From Teichococcus wenyumeiae (lineage in GTDB: Bacteria > Pseudomonadota > Alphaproteobacteria > Acetobacterales > Acetobacteraceae), in assembly GCF_003696345.1 (NCBI RefSeq), contig NZ_RFLX01000004.1:62001-126000 (forward strand): a stretch of 64,000 bases of DNA, in the 5' to 3' direction. The translations under genes were made by a program, and so were the position numbers. Below are positions 54,453 to 64,000 of the stretch, in pieces; the stretch's first letter is position 1; each line of letters begins with the position of its first letter. The notes below the pieces were generated by a model that made no database searches, was not told the origin of the DNA, and saw only the letters and a list, made by a program, of their open reading frames with translations.

Positions 54453-55526
54453 ATGATGACTTCCTCCTCCGACGCCGCCCTGGCTGGCTTCGACGCCGCC
54501 GCCCTGTCCGACGCCGTGGCCTTCGCCGAGGCAAACGACTCCCCCTTCCCCCGCGACCTGCTCGCGCATCTGGAAGCCGGCTATTTCGAGCCGGCGCCGG
54601 ACAACGCCGTCCTCGGCTCGGTCTCGCCCCGTGGCCCCCTCAACGGCCTGCTGATGCGCCACGGCCAGACGGTGGTGCGCTGGGGCGATACACGCCAGGC
54701 AGACATGACCTTCAGCGTCGCGAAGAGCTATCTGGCCTTGCTGGCCGGGCTGGCGCTGGGCGATGGGCTGATCCAGGACCTCGACGCGCCGGTGTCCGCC
54801 AGCGTCACGGATGCCGCCTTCGCCGGCCCGCGCAACGGTGCCATCACCTGGCGGATGCTGCTGGACCAGACCAGCGAGTGGGAAGGCACGCTTTTCGGCA
54901 AGGCGGACCGCATCGACCGTGGCCGTGACCTGCGGCGCGAAGGCAGCGGCCCTAAGGGCATCGACCGCCCGCTGGCCACCCCCGGCCAGCATTGGGAATA
55001 CAACGATGTCCGCGTCAATGCCCTGGCTCTGGCCCTGCTGCACCGCTTCCGCCGGCCGCTGCCGGACGTCTTCGCCGAGCGGATCATGAACCCCATCGGC
55101 GCCAGCCAGGACTGGCGTTGGGAGGGTTATTCCACCAGCTTCGTGGAAATCGACGGGCAGCGGATGCCTTCCGTCTCCGGCGGCGGGCACTGGGGCGGCG
55201 GCGTGGTGACGCATGCCGAGGATCAGGCCCGCATCGGCCAGCTGATGCTTCAGGACGGCGTCTGGGACGGCCGCCGCGTGTTGCCGGAGGGCTGGGTGGC
55301 CGCCTGCACCGCGCCATCGCGCCTCAACAAGGACTACGGCCTGCTGTGGTGGCTGAACGGCCAGGGCCGCTACCCCGGCGCCAGCCGCGAGAGCTTCTTC
55401 GCCCAGGGTGCCGGCGGCAACGTCATCTGGGTGGACCCGGCGCATGACCTGGTGGGCGTCTTCCGCTGGCTGAACCCCGCGGCCTTGCCGGAGATGCTGG
55501 CCCGCGTCACCGCAGCCCTGCGGTAA
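54453..55526 (+). CDS. Serine hydrolase, beta-lactamase/DD-peptidase fold
   Basis: The 357-aa protein has the class C-like SxxK motif at Ser88-Lys91 (TFSVAKSYLAL) and a Y-x-N-type motif at Tyr183-Asn184 (WEYNDVR). The third motif is less clear, perhaps FFAQGAGGN near 307. No signal peptide is seen. It could be an esterase, peptidase or amidase; resistance is not implied. ATG 54453 and 54456 are adjacent start choices. Confidence 0.8.
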   Translation: MMTSSSDAALAGFDAAALSDAVAFAEANDSPFPRDLLAHLEAGYFEPAPDNAVLGSVSPRGPLNGLLMRHGQTVVRWGDTRQADMTFSVAKSYLALLAGLALGDGLIQDLDAPVSASVTDAAFAGPRNGAITWRMLLDQTSEWEGTLFGKADRIDRGRDLRREGSGPKGIDRPLATPGQHWEYNDVRVNALALALLHRFRRPLPDVFAERIMNPIGASQDWRWEGYSTSFVEIDGQRMPSVSGGGHWGGGVVTHAEDQARIGQLMLQDGVWDGRRVLPEGWVAACTAPSRLNKDYGLLWWLNGQGRYPGASRESFFAQGAGGNVIWVDPAHDLVGVFRWLNPAALPEMLARVTAALR

Positions 55527-55604
55527 GTGCCGGGACGGGGCAGTTGACGAGGGCGCGGCTGGCGGGAAGTTTGGTGCACTGAACTCCCGTTGGACCTCGC
55601 CCGG

Positions 55605-56621
55605 ATGACCGACAGCACTGCCCTGCACGCCGCCACGCTCAGCCTGGATACGCATGTCGATATCCCCTGGCCCTCGCCGCCCGACCCGCGCGGCGAGACC
55701 ACGCGCTGCGTGGACTACCCCAAGATGGTGGCGGGCGGGCTGAATGCGGTGGTCTTCGCCGCCTACCTGCCCCAGGGCCCCCGCACGCCGCAGTCGCATG
55801 AGGAGGCCGCCACCCGCGCCGAGGCCATGCTGCGCTCCATCCGCGCTTCAGCCGCCGGCGCGGGCCGCCGCATCTGCAGCCGTGCCGCCGATGTGGAAGC
55901 CGCCTTCGAGGCGGGCGATACCGCCGTGCTGCTGGCGGTGGAGAACGGCTATGGCCTGGGCGAGGACCTTTCCCGGCTGGCGCTCTGGCGCGGCCTGGGC
56001 GTCTGCTACCTGACCCTCACGCACAACGGCCACAATCTGCTGTCCGATTCCGCCATTCCCCTGGCAGCACTGGGCGATGCCCCGGCGCTGCACGGCGGCC
56101 TTTCGGAATTCGGCCGCGCCGCCATCGCGGAGATGAACGCTCTGGGCATCCTGGTGGATGTCTCCCATGTGGCCAAGAGCGGCATGATGCAGGCGGTGGA
56201 ACTGTCCCGCTCCCCGGTGGTGGCGACGCATACCTGCTGCCGCGCCCTGCGCGACCATCCGCGCAACCTCGATGACGACCAGTTGGATGCGCTTCGGGCG
56301 TCCGGCGGGTTGGTGCAGATCACCGCCGTGCCCGCTTTCCTGCGCAATGCCGACCCTGACGGCCGCTTCCGCGCCAAGGTGAGCGACATCATCGATCATG
56401 TTGATTATGCGGTAAAACGTATTGGCATCACGCATGTGGGCCTTTCCTCCGACTTCGACGGCGGCGGCGGCGTGGAAGGCTGGCGCAGCGCTGCGGAATC
56501 CGCCAGCCTGACGGCCGAGCTGGCCCGGCGCGGCTACAGCGCGGAGGAGATCGGCCTGCTCTGGTCCGGCAACTTCCTGCGCCTGATGCGCAAAGCCGAG
56601 GCCGTTGCCGCCGGCGGCTGA
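55605..56621 (+). CDS. Membrane dipeptidase family (M19) peptidase
   Basis: The 338-aa protein is a renal-dipeptidase-like metallohydrolase: LDTHVDIPW near residues 14-22 (metal His/Asp), HNGHNLLSDS, VDVSHV and ATHTCCRALRDHPRNL. It should cleave dipeptides, often with D-residues, using two zinc ions. A TTG at 55590 is an alternative start. It sits downstream of the serine hydrolase by 78 nt, and a linked role in peptide turnover is possible. Confidence 0.88.
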   Translation: MTDSTALHAATLSLDTHVDIPWPSPPDPRGETTRCVDYPKMVAGGLNAVVFAAYLPQGPRTPQSHEEAATRAEAMLRSIRASAAGAGRRICSRAADVEAAFEAGDTAVLLAVENGYGLGEDLSRLALWRGLGVCYLTLTHNGHNLLSDSAIPLAALGDAPALHGGLSEFGRAAIAEMNALGILVDVSHVAKSGMMQAVELSRSPVVATHTCCRALRDHPRNLDDDQLDALRASGGLVQITAVPAFLRNADPDGRFRAKVSDIIDHVDYAVKRIGITHVGLSSDFDGGGGVEGWRSAAESASLTAELARRGYSAEEIGLLWSGNFLRLMRKAEAVAAGG

Positions 56622-56630
56622 GGCGCCGCC

Positions 56631-57470
56631 TTAGCCCAGCTCGAAGCTGGCCAGGCCGAAGGCTCGTTCCAGGGGAATGGCCGGGGCCTGGCCCGCATAC
56701 ATGCGGGCGGTTTCGAAGACCGGCTTCATGCCCGCGGCTTCCGCCAGGGCCACCGCCGCGGCATTGGCCTCCGGCAGGTCGAGAAAGACAGGGCCGGTCT
56801 GGCCCTCGATCAAGGCATCGAACAAGGCACGGGCACTCGGCGCATCGGCTGCGGTCAGGGGGCCGATGCGCGCGCCATCGCGGCTGGGACGCAGCACGCC
56901 AAAGCCGGTGAGGACGCCATCCCGCAGAACCGCCAGAGCCCGATGGCCCGGAGCACTGAGCCAGGGCCGCAGGAAGTTCTCGCGCGGCGCTGGCAGCACA
57001 GAGGCATCGAGGGCGGAAACAGCCTCGAAAGGCAGGCCGGCAGCCGGCACCACCACCCCCTGCCCGCCGCCAACGGCGCTGGGCCGCGCCGCGTAGCGGA
57101 CATTCCGCCATGCGGTGCGGAAGCCGGATCGGCTGTAATCCGCCTGCCGCGCCACCACGCCATCGAGCCCGATCACCCGCCCGGCAAGGCGCGCCATCGC
57201 CTGCCGCCAGAGCGCCATGCCAAGCCCTTGCCCCCGCAGATCGGGCCTCACGATATAGAAGCCGATAAAGCCGAAGCCCTCGCCCTGCTGCACGGCGGAG
57301 ATGCAGGCCGCCGGCCTGCCGCTGGCATCCTCAGCCAGCAGAAAGCCTTCAGGATCAGCGGCAAGAAAGGCCGCGGCATCGGCGAGGCCGGGATTCCATC
57401 CTTCCTGCGTCGCCCATTCGGCCATGACGGCCAGTTCGGCGGCACCGGCGGTACGGATGGTGGGCGTCAT
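56631..57470 (-). CDS. GNAT N-acetyltransferase with YitH/HolE-type C-terminal domain
   Basis: The 279-aa protein has an N-terminal GNAT domain with the acetyl-CoA loop VRPDLRGQGLGMAL near residues 73-86 and a second, acetyltransferase-like C-terminal domain (about 150-279). The substrate is unknown. Its ATG overlaps the stop of hutF by 4 nt, so it is translated with hutF, and may act on a histidine-pathway compound or on amines; this is inference. Confidence 0.85.
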   Translation of the reverse strand: MTPTIRTAGAAELAVMAEWATQEGWNPGLADAAAFLAADPEGFLLAEDASGRPAACISAVQQGEGFGFIGFYIVRPDLRGQGLGMALWRQAMARLAGRVIGLDGVVARQADYSRSGFRTAWRNVRYAARPSAVGGGQGVVVPAAGLPFEAVSALDASVLPAPRENFLRPWLSAPGHRALAVLRDGVLTGFGVLRPSRDGARIGPLTAADAPSARALFDALIEGQTGPVFLDLPEANAAAVALAEAAGMKPVFETARMYAGQAPAIPLERAFGLASFELG

Positions 57471-58846
57471 GCCGACAGGGCCGCCATGGTGGTGCGGAAC
57501 CGGGCAAGGATCTTGTCGCGCCTGATGTGCTGGCCCTCCCTCACAACCTCATGGCCGCCAACGATCACCGAGCGCACCGGGTTGCCCTGGCCATTGAAGA
57601 CCCAGGCATCCAGCAGGGTATCGCCCGCGAGGCCTGCCAGGGCCGGGTGATCAGGGTTCAGTTCCACAAGGTCGCAGCGCTGCCCGGTCGCAATGGTGCC
57701 GATGGGGCGCGCGCTGACCTGCGCCCCACCCGCCAGGGCCGCCTCCAGCAGGTTCCGGCCAGGATGAGGACGGGTGGCATCCGTGGCGACGGAGCGGACA
57801 TGCCGGGCCAGCCGCTGGCTGGTTTCGAGTTGCCGCATCTCATCGCGCGGCGAAGTGCCGACATGGCTATCGGTCCCGAAACCGAAGCGGCCATTCGCTT
57901 TCGCGTGGGCTGGATAGTTGAAGACGCCATCGCCCAGCGAAGCTTCGGTGGTCGGGCATAGTCCCACCACCGCGCCGGTCGCGGCCAGAGCCGTGGCTTC
58001 CGCATCGGCCATGTGGGTGGCGTGGATCAGGCACCAGCGGGCATCCAGCGGCGCATGGTCCAGCAGCCACTGCACCGGCCGGGCGCCGGTTGCGGCCTCG
58101 CATTCCGCCACCTCGCGCAACTGCTCGGCGGCGTGGATGTGGATGGGGCCCTGGAAGGAAGCGAGGTCTGCCAACATGGCCGGGGTCACCGCACGCAGGG
58201 AATGCGGCGCGAGGCCAAGCCCGGCCTGCGCATCACCGGCAGTGGCGGAGCGGATATCCTCGACGATACGCCAGAAGCCATCCAGGTCATTCAGGAAGCG
58301 GCGCTGGCCGGGTGCCGGCTCCTTCCCGAAGATGCCGCCATGGCGGTAGAGGCTTGGCAGCAAGGTGATGCCGATGCCGGCCTGCCGCGCCGCCTCCAGA
58401 TGCCGCAGCGCCATTTCGGCCGGCGCGGCATAGGGAGTGCCGTCCGGTTGATGGTGCAGGTAGTGGAACTCGGCGACATTCGTGAAGCCCCATTCCAGGC
58501 ACTCGACGTAAAGCTGCGCGGCCACGGCTTCGGCATCCTCGGGCGTCATGCGCCCCACGAAGCGGTACATGGTCTGGCGCCAGGTCCAGAAGGAATTCTC
58601 GCCGCCTTCCGCATCCCGGGCATCGGGCGGGGAACGGCGCTCCGCCACCCCGGCCATGGCCCGCTGGAAGGCATGGGAATGCAGGTTCGGCACGCCGGGG
58701 ATCACCACCCCCGGCAGCCTCACCGCATCCGCGGCCGGGCTTCCCGGCGAGGCCGCCAGGATGGTGCCGGTGTCATCCGCCTCCACCAGCACATCACGGG
58801 CCCAGCCGCTCGGCAGCAGCGCTTGGGCGGCGTGGAATCGCGGCAT
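57467..58846 (-). CDS. hutF: Formimidoylglutamate deiminase
   Basis: The 459-aa protein is an amidohydrolase with HSHAFQRAMAG at residues 56-66, HAAEQLREV, CLIHATHM and FGTDSHVGTSPRDEMR. HutF converts N-formimidoyl-glutamate to N-formylglutamate and ammonia, the step after HutI in the five-step histidine pathway. GAGGAG precedes the ATG. It is divergent from hutC across a palindromic site. Confidence 0.93.
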   Translation of the reverse strand: MPRFHAAQALLPSGWARDVLVEADDTGTILAASPGSPAADAVRLPGVVIPGVPNLHSHAFQRAMAGVAERRSPPDARDAEGGENSFWTWRQTMYRFVGRMTPEDAEAVAAQLYVECLEWGFTNVAEFHYLHHQPDGTPYAAPAEMALRHLEAARQAGIGITLLPSLYRHGGIFGKEPAPGQRRFLNDLDGFWRIVEDIRSATAGDAQAGLGLAPHSLRAVTPAMLADLASFQGPIHIHAAEQLREVAECEAATGARPVQWLLDHAPLDARWCLIHATHMADAEATALAATGAVVGLCPTTEASLGDGVFNYPAHAKANGRFGFGTDSHVGTSPRDEMRQLETSQRLARHVRSVATDATRPHPGRNLLEAALAGGAQVSARPIGTIATGQRCDLVELNPDHPALAGLAGDTLLDAWVFNGQGNPVRSVIVGGHEVVREGQHIRRDKILARFRTTMAALSA

Positions 58847-58895
58847 GGCGGGGGCTCCTCGTCTTGCAATGGAAGCATCTTTTCAGGTTGACGAA

Positions 58896-58911
58896 GGTTG
58901 TCAATACAACC
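58896..58911. promoter_or_regulatory. Inverted repeat, candidate HutC operator
   Basis: GGTTGT-CAAT-ACAACC is a 6-bp inverted repeat with a 4-nt spacer between the divergent hutF and hutC starts, 4 nt before the hutC ATG. It holds a perfect minus-strand -35 (TTGACA, 58904-58899) for hutF, though the matching -10 is weak. The position suits repression of both directions. Confidence 0.6.
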
Positions 58912-58914
58912 AGC

Positions 58915-59643
58915 ATGCCGGGCATGGCGCAGCCGGATCCCGACCCCACCGCCCCTCGTTACCAGCAGATCAAGAGCTTCATCCTTGATCGCGTGCGCAG
59001 TGGCGAATGGTCGGCCGAGCATCGTGTTCCCTCCGAGAACGAGCTGGTCCGCCTGACCGGCCATTCCCGCGTCACCGTCGGGCGGGCTCTGCGGGAGCTG
59101 GCGGATGCGGGGCTGCTGAAGCGCGTGCAGGGCGTCGGCACCTTTGTCGCCAGCGGGCCGCCGCAATCGGCCTTGCTGGAACTGCGCGATATCGCGATGG
59201 AAATCGCGGAACGCGGCCATGCCCATGGCACGCGGGTGGAGGCACTGGGCCGCCGCCTCGCGGATGCTGAATTGGCCGTCGCCTTCGGCGTGCCCGAAGG
59301 CAGCTCCCTCTTCCACAGCCGCGTCGTGCATCTGGAGAACGGCGTGCCGGTGCAGATGGAAGACCGGCTGGTGAATCCGCTGATCGCGCCGCACTACCTG
59401 GACCAGGATTTCACCCGCACCACGCCCTATGCCCACCTGATGGCCTGCGCGCCGGCCGAGCGCGTGGAGCATGTGGTGGAGGCCATCCGCCCTGATGCCA
59501 CGGCCGCCGCGTCGCTGGACATCGCCCCTGACGAGCCATGCCTGCTGATCCACCGCCGCACCTGGTCGCGGCGCCTGGTGGCGACGCGGGCCTGGCTGAC
59601 CCATCCCGGAAGCCGCTACCGCCTCGGCGGCGCCTTGCGCTGA
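58915..59643 (+). CDS. hutC: Histidine utilization repressor, GntR family
   Basis: The 242-aa protein has a GntR winged helix ([13 protein letters not shown], then [25 protein letters not shown]) and a UTRA domain (about 80-240). HutC usually releases its operator on binding urocanate. The start is uncertain: ATG 58915 and ATG 58924 are both close to the operator and lack a clear ribosome site, and a TTG 51 nt upstream would read through the operator. Confidence 0.9.
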   Translation: MPGMAQPDPDPTAPRYQQIKSFILDRVRSGEWSAEHRVPSENELVRLTGHSRVTVGRALRELADAGLLKRVQGVGTFVASGPPQSALLELRDIAMEIAERGHAHGTRVEALGRRLADAELAVAFGVPEGSSLFHSRVVHLENGVPVQMEDRLVNPLIAPHYLDQDFTRTTPYAHLMACAPAERVEHVVEAIRPDATAAASLDIAPDEPCLLIHRRTWSRRLVATRAWLTHPGSRYRLGGALR

Positions 59644-59656
59644 AAGAAGCAGACCC

Positions 59657-61333
59657 ATGCAGGATCGTTTCCGCAACGCCCCCGCCATTCGCGCGCCACG
59701 CGGCGCCGAACTGACCGCCCGCCATTGGACCACCGAGGCGGCGATGCGCATGCTGATGAACAACCTGGACGACGAGGTCGCCGAACGCCCTGGCGAACTG
59801 GTCGTCTATGGCGGCATTGGCCGCGCCGCGCGGGACTGGAAGAGCTACGAGACCATCGTCGGCACGCTGAAGCGGCTGACGGAGACGCAGACGCTGCTGG
59901 TGCAATCCGGCAAGCCGGTCGGCGTCTTCGAGACCCATGCCGATGCGCCGCGCGTGCTGATCGCCAATTCCAACCTGGTGCCGAACTGGGCCAACTGGGA
60001 GCACTTCACCAAGCTCGATCGTGCCGGGCTGATGATGTATGGCCAGATGACGGCGGGCTCCTGGATCTATATCGGCACCCAGGGCATCGTTCAGGGTACC
60101 TTCGAGACCTTCGCCGAAGCCGGCCGGCAGCATTTCGGCGGCGACCTTTCAGGCCGCTGGATCCTCACCGCCGGCCTGGGCGGCATGGGCGGCGCGCAGC
60201 CGCTGGCCGGCGTTTTCGCCGGTGCCTGCGTGCTGGCCGTGGAATGCCAGCCCAGCCGCATCGAGAAGCGGCTGGAGACCGGCTATCTCGACCAGCGCGC
60301 GGACAACCTGGATGAGGCACTGGCCATCATCCGCCGCGCCTGCGACGAGAAGAAGGCCATCAGCGTCGGCCTGCTTGGCAATGCGGCAGAGATCTTCCCG
60401 GAACTCGTGAAGCGCGGCGTGGTCCCCGATATCGTGACGGACCAGACCAGCGCGCATGATCCCGCCAACGGCTACCTGCCCGCCGGCTGGACGCTTGAGG
60501 AATGGGAGGCCAAGCGGCAGAGCGACCCGGCCGCCGTGGCCGCCGCCGCCAAGCGCAGCATGGTGGCGCATGTGCAGGCCATGCTGGATTTCAAGAAGAT
60601 GGGCAGCGCCGTGCTGGATTACGGCAACAACATCCGCCAGATGGCCAAGGATGAAGGCCTGTCCGACGCCTTTGGCTTTCCGGGCTTCGTGCCGGCCTAT
60701 ATCCGGCCGCTGTTCTGCCGCGGCATCGGGCCCTTCCGTTGGGCCGCGCTTTCCGGCGATCCGGAGGATATCCGCAAAACCGACGCCAAGGTGCGCGAGC
60801 TGATCCCGGAGGATAAGCACCTGCACCGCTGGCTCGACATGGCGCAGGAGCGCATCCACTTCCAGGGCCTGCCGGCGCGCATCTGCTGGGTGGGGCTGGG
60901 GCAGCGGCACCGCCTTGGCCTCGCCTTCAACGAGATGGTGGCGAAGGGCGAGTTGTCGGCACCCGTCGTGATCGGCCGCGATCACCTCGATTCCGGCTCC
61001 GTCGCCTCTCCCAACCGGGAGACGGAATCCATGCGGGATGGAACGGATGCTGTGTCCGACTGGCCTCTTTTGAACGCGCTGCTGAACACCGCGTCCGGCG
61101 CCACCTGGGTTTCGCTGCATCATGGCGGCGGCGTTGGCATGGGTTACTCGCAGCATGCGGGCATGGTGATCGTGGCGGACGGCACGCCGGATGCCGCCCG
61201 CCGGCTGAAGCGCGTGCTGTGGAATGACCCGGCGACAGGCGTGATGCGCCATGCCGATGCCGGCTACGACATCGCCATCGACTGCGCGCGTGAATTCGGC
61301 CTGGACCTGCCGATGATCGGCGGTGCGGCATGA
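59657..61333 (+). CDS. hutU: Urocanate hydratase
   Basis: The 558-aa protein has the urocanase NAD-binding core [20 protein letters not shown] near residues 170-189 and the later [17 protein letters not shown]. It adds water to urocanate to give imidazolone propionate. It starts 13 nt after hutC and its end overlaps hutH by 4 nt. Confidence 0.96.
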   Translation: MQDRFRNAPAIRAPRGAELTARHWTTEAAMRMLMNNLDDEVAERPGELVVYGGIGRAARDWKSYETIVGTLKRLTETQTLLVQSGKPVGVFETHADAPRVLIANSNLVPNWANWEHFTKLDRAGLMMYGQMTAGSWIYIGTQGIVQGTFETFAEAGRQHFGGDLSGRWILTAGLGGMGGAQPLAGVFAGACVLAVECQPSRIEKRLETGYLDQRADNLDEALAIIRRACDEKKAISVGLLGNAAEIFPELVKRGVVPDIVTDQTSAHDPANGYLPAGWTLEEWEAKRQSDPAAVAAAAKRSMVAHVQAMLDFKKMGSAVLDYGNNIRQMAKDEGLSDAFGFPGFVPAYIRPLFCRGIGPFRWAALSGDPEDIRKTDAKVRELIPEDKHLHRWLDMAQERIHFQGLPARICWVGLGQRHRLGLAFNEMVAKGELSAPVVIGRDHLDSGSVASPNRETESMRDGTDAVSDWPLLNALLNTASGATWVSLHHGGGVGMGYSQHAGMVIVADGTPDAARRLKRVLWNDPATGVMRHADAGYDIAIDCAREFGLDLPMIGGAA

Positions 61334-62832
61334 TTGTCGCACCCGGTTCCGCGAGCCTGGAGAACCTCCAGGCCATCATGCAAGGGGAAGTGCTGGACCT
61401 TCCCGCTGGCTGGCAGGCGCCGGTGGAGGCCTCCGTCGGCGCGCTGGCGAAACGCATCGAGCAGGGGGAGGCGCTCTATGGCGTCAACACCGGCTTCGGC
61501 AAGTTGGCGAGCCAGCGGATCGGCAGCGCCGATCTGGCGAAGTTGCAACTGAACCTGCTGCGGAGCCATGCTTCCGGCACCGGCGCCCTGCTGCCGGCGC
61601 CGGTGGTGCGATTGATCCTGGCGCTGAAGGCGATGTCGCTGGCGCGTGGTGCCTCAGCGGTGCGGCCTGTCGTGATCGAGGCGCTGCTGGCGCTGCTGCG
61701 CGCCGACGTGCTGCCGGCCATTCCTGCCAAGGGGTCCGTCGGCGCCTCGGGAGACCTGGCGCCGCTGGCGCATCTTTCATTGGTGCTGATCGGTGAAGGG
61801 GAGGCGATGGTGGGCGGCGCCGTGGTGCCGGGTGCCGAGGCCCTGCGCCGCGCCGGAATCGCGCCACTGGCCCTCGGGCCGAAGGAAGGGCTCGCCCTGC
61901 TGAACGGGACGCAGGTTTCCACCGCCCTGGCCCTGGCGGGACTTTTCACGGCGCGCATGCTGTTGCGGACCGCCCTCGCCTCCGGCGCCATGAGCGTGGA
62001 TGCCGCGCGTGGTTCCGATACGCCCTTCGACCCGCGCATCCACGCGCTGCGTGGCCAACCCGGCCAGATCCGAGCTGCCGCGGCCTTGCGGAACCTGCTG
62101 GAAGGCAGCGCCATCCGCGAGAGCCACCGCACCGGCGACACGCGCGTGCAGGACCCCTATTGCCTGCGCTGCCAGCCGCAGGTCATGGGTGCCTGCATCG
62201 ACCAGCTCGACCACGCGGCCCAGGTGCTGCAGCGGGAAGCGAATGCCGTGACCGACAACCCGCTGGTGACGGCGGAGGGCGAGGTGCTCTCGGGCGGCAA
62301 TTTCCATGCGGAGCCTGTGGCCTTCGCGGCCGACAATATCGCCCTGGCCGTGGCCGAGATCGGCGCGCTGGCGGAGCGGCGGATCGCGCTTCTGACGGAC
62401 CCGGCCTTGTCCGGCCTGCCGGCTTTCCTGGTGCGGGAGGGCGGGTTGAATTCCGGCTTCATGATCGCGCAGGTCACGGCGGCGGCCCTGGCCAGCGAGA
62501 ACAAGTCCCTGGCGCATCCCCGGAGCGTGGACAGTCTGCCGACCAGCGCCAACCAGGAAGACCATGTCAGCATGGCCACCGGCGCCGCGCTGCGGCTGGT
62601 GGAGATGGCGGACAATACCGCGGGCATCCTGGCGATCGAGTTGCTGGCGGCGGCGCAGGGAATTGGCTTCCACCGCCCCCTCACGTCCTCCCCGGTGCTG
62701 GAGGCGGCACTGGCGCTGGTGCGGGAGCAGGCGGCGCCTTGGGACGAGGACCGCCTGATGGCGCCGGACATCGCCGCCGTGAAGCGGCTGGTGGAGCGCG
62801 GCGCCTTCGCGCAACTGGCCGAGGGGATCTGA
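61330..62832 (+). CDS. hutH: Histidine ammonia-lyase
   Basis: The 500-aa protein has the MIO-forming triplet Ala139-Ser140-Gly141 in [14 protein letters not shown] and the YGVNTGFG and [10 protein letters not shown] motifs. It removes ammonia from histidine to make urocanate, the first step of the pathway. The start overlaps the stop of hutU. Confidence 0.96.
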   Translation: MIVAPGSASLENLQAIMQGEVLDLPAGWQAPVEASVGALAKRIEQGEALYGVNTGFGKLASQRIGSADLAKLQLNLLRSHASGTGALLPAPVVRLILALKAMSLARGASAVRPVVIEALLALLRADVLPAIPAKGSVGASGDLAPLAHLSLVLIGEGEAMVGGAVVPGAEALRRAGIAPLALGPKEGLALLNGTQVSTALALAGLFTARMLLRTALASGAMSVDAARGSDTPFDPRIHALRGQPGQIRAAAALRNLLEGSAIRESHRTGDTRVQDPYCLRCQPQVMGACIDQLDHAAQVLQREANAVTDNPLVTAEGEVLSGGNFHAEPVAFAADNIALAVAEIGALAERRIALLTDPALSGLPAFLVREGGLNSGFMIAQVTAAALASENKSLAHPRSVDSLPTSANQEDHVSMATGAALRLVEMADNTAGILAIELLAAAQGIGFHRPLTSSPVLEAALALVREQAAPWDEDRLMAPDIAAVKRLVERGAFAQLAEGI

Positions 62833-62837
62833 AGCCG

Positions 62838-64000
62838 ATGTTCGACCGGGTGTGGCTCAACGCGCATCTCGCCACCATGGATGGCCCATCGGCGGCTCCC
62901 CTCGGCATCATCGAAGATGGCGCGGTGGCGTCCAGGAATGGGCGCATCGCCTGGGTCGGCCGGCGGGCGGACCTGCCCGGGCAAGCCACCGAGACGGTGG
63001 ATTGTGCCGGCGCCTGGATTTTGCCCGGGTTGATCGATTGCCACACCCATCTGGTCTTCGGGGGCAACCGCGCCGCCGAGTTCGAGCAGCGGCTGGCGGG
63101 CGCGACCTATGAACAGATCGCCCGTGCCGGCGGCGGGATCTTCTCCAGCGTGCGCGCCACACGGTCGGCCAGCAGCAAGGAGTTGTTCAACAGCGCCCTG
63201 CCCCGCCTGCAAGGGCTGATGGCGGAAGGCGTCACCACCGTTGAAATTAAATCCGGTTATGGATTGCAGCTGGAAAGCGAGCTGAAGATGCTGCGCGTCG
63301 CGCGCCGCCTGGGCGAGGCCGAGCGCGTGCAGGTCGTCACCACATTGCTGGCGGCCCATGCGGTGCCACCCGACTTTGCCGGCGGCGCCGCAGCTTACGC
63401 CCAGTATGTCGCGGAGGAGATCATCCCCGCTTCCGCCGGGCTGGCTGATGCGGTGGATGCCTTTTGCGAAACCATTGCCTTCTCGCCAGCGCAGACAGCG
63501 GTGGTGTTCGCGGCGGCGCGGGCCGCTGGCCTGCCGGTGAAGCTCCATGCGGACCAGTTGTCCGACCTGGGCGGCGCGGCGCTGGCGGCGGCACATGGCG
63601 CGCTTTCCGCCGACCATCTGGAGCATGCCAGTGCCGAGGGGCTGCGCGCCATGGCCCAGGCTGGCACCGTGGCGGTGCTGCTCCCCGGCGCAACCTACTT
63701 CCTGCGCGAAGCCCGGCACCCGGATATCGCCGCCATGCGGCAGGCGGGCGTGCGCATGGCATTGTCCACCGATATGAACCCGGGTTCATCGCCAGCGCGG
63801 TCTTTGTTGTTGATGCTGAACATGGGCTGCACTCTCTTCCGGCTGACGGTGGAAGAAGCACTGCTCGGCGTCACCTGCCACGCCGCGGCGGCCCTGGGGC
63901 TGGAAGACCGGGGTCTTTTGCGGGCGGGGCTGCGTTGCGATCTGGCGTTGTTCCAGGTCAACCGCCCTGCCGAGCTTTGCTATTGGCTGGGCCACAATCC
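62838..64000 (+). CDS. hutI: Imidazolonepropionase (3 prime end beyond window)
   Basis: The frame starts at ATG 62838, 5 nt after hutH, and stays open to the window edge for 387 codons, so only a short C-terminal piece is missing. It has [19 protein letters not shown], with metal His, [29 protein letters not shown] and the late STDMNPGSS. It opens the imidazolone ring to N-formimidoyl-glutamate, the HutF substrate. Confidence 0.95.
   Translation, partial: MFDRVWLNAHLATMDGPSAAPLGIIEDGAVASRNGRIAWVGRRADLPGQATETVDCAGAWILPGLIDCHTHLVFGGNRAAEFEQRLAGATYEQIARAGGGIFSSVRATRSASSKELFNSALPRLQGLMAEGVTTVEIKSGYGLQLESELKMLRVARRLGEAERVQVVTTLLAAHAVPPDFAGGAAAYAQYVAEEIIPASAGLADAVDAFCETIAFSPAQTAVVFAAARAAGLPVKLHADQLSDLGGAALAAAHGALSADHLEHASAEGLRAMAQAGTVAVLLPGATYFLREARHPDIAAMRQAGVRMALSTDMNPGSSPARSLLLMLNMGCTLFRLTVEEALLGVTCHAAAALGLEDRGLLRAGLRCDLALFQVNRPAELCYWLGHN

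Noticed and set aside
54453-55526. Antibiotic-resistance beta-lactamase
   Set aside because: The fold motifs SxxK and YxN are shared by esterases and peptidases, no signal peptide is visible, and the third motif is unclear.
1-64000. tRNA or rRNA genes, insertion sequences, prophage genes, CRISPR arrays
   Set aside because: I read the gaps for tRNA arms, transposase motifs, terminal inverted repeats and regularly spaced repeats and found none that hold up.

Overview
The window is very GC-rich (strongly biased to G or C at third codon positions) and almost completely coding. The gene content points to an alphaproteobacterium, most likely Acetobacteraceae and close to Roseomonas. Evidence for this is the order rpoZ-rsh-acpS and lepB-rnc-era-recO, the RFKD-type bifunctional Rsh, the single-cysteine DksA, the monofunctional NADP isocitrate dehydrogenase and several orphan solute-binding proteins. 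The genus is an inference from gene content and order; no search was possible.

Layout. 1-7.3 kb: the tail of a probable solute-binding protein, a methylisocitrate lyase (prpB, minus strand), then a tightly overlapped plus-strand operon for maturation of molybdenum hydroxylases: coxG-like, MoxR ATPase (coxD-like), VWA protein (coxE-like), XdhC split into two genes, and a MoeA-like/MobA-like fusion. It runs by a 4-nt overlap into folK. 7.3-10.5 kb: rpoZ, rsh and acpS. 10.5-17.5 kb: a mixed-strand block of yraN, a penicillin-acylase family protein, the N-degron transferase bpt, the EF-P modification pair epmA/epmB and a luciferase-like monooxygenase. This block separates acpS from lepB. 17.5-21.1 kb: lepB-rnc-era-recO-mug. 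21.1-27.0 kb: an Nramp-related transporter, a DUF3597 protein, parC and an MFS exporter. 27.1-34.5 kb: a peroxidase and sulfite-oxidase-fold pair, ggt, a ThDP enzyme, a stand-alone AsnC ligand-binding domain, a small lipoprotein and an ABC exporter. 34.6-42.7 kb: icd with a clear intrinsic terminator, two orphan solute-binding proteins, DUF599, a HerA-like ATPase and an amidohydrolase. 42.6-48 kb: a small hypothetical, fusA starting at GTG, and a DUF1800-DUF1501 pair. 48-51 kb (minus): rpmF-plsX-fabH and then dksA. 51-56.6 kb: a GntR/UTRA regulator divergent from a SulP transporter across a 438-bp control region, msrA, a beta-lactamase-fold hydrolase and an M19 dipeptidase. 56.6-64 kb: a histidine utilisation locus, hutF plus a coupled GNAT gene on the minus strand and hutC-hutU-hutH-hutI on the plus strand, with a palindromic operator candidate between them; hutI runs off the window.

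Most genes are recognisable housekeeping or catabolic families. I found no new defence, mobile or CRISPR system. The most interesting non-coding signals are the control region at 51847-52284 (a perfect palindrome next to a UTRA-type GntR gene, followed by a terminator-like hairpin that could end a short RNA) and the hut operator. The most interesting coding oddities are the Mo-hydroxylase maturation operon without its enzyme, the Mug and Nramp homologues with changed active-site motifs, and the lone fusA.
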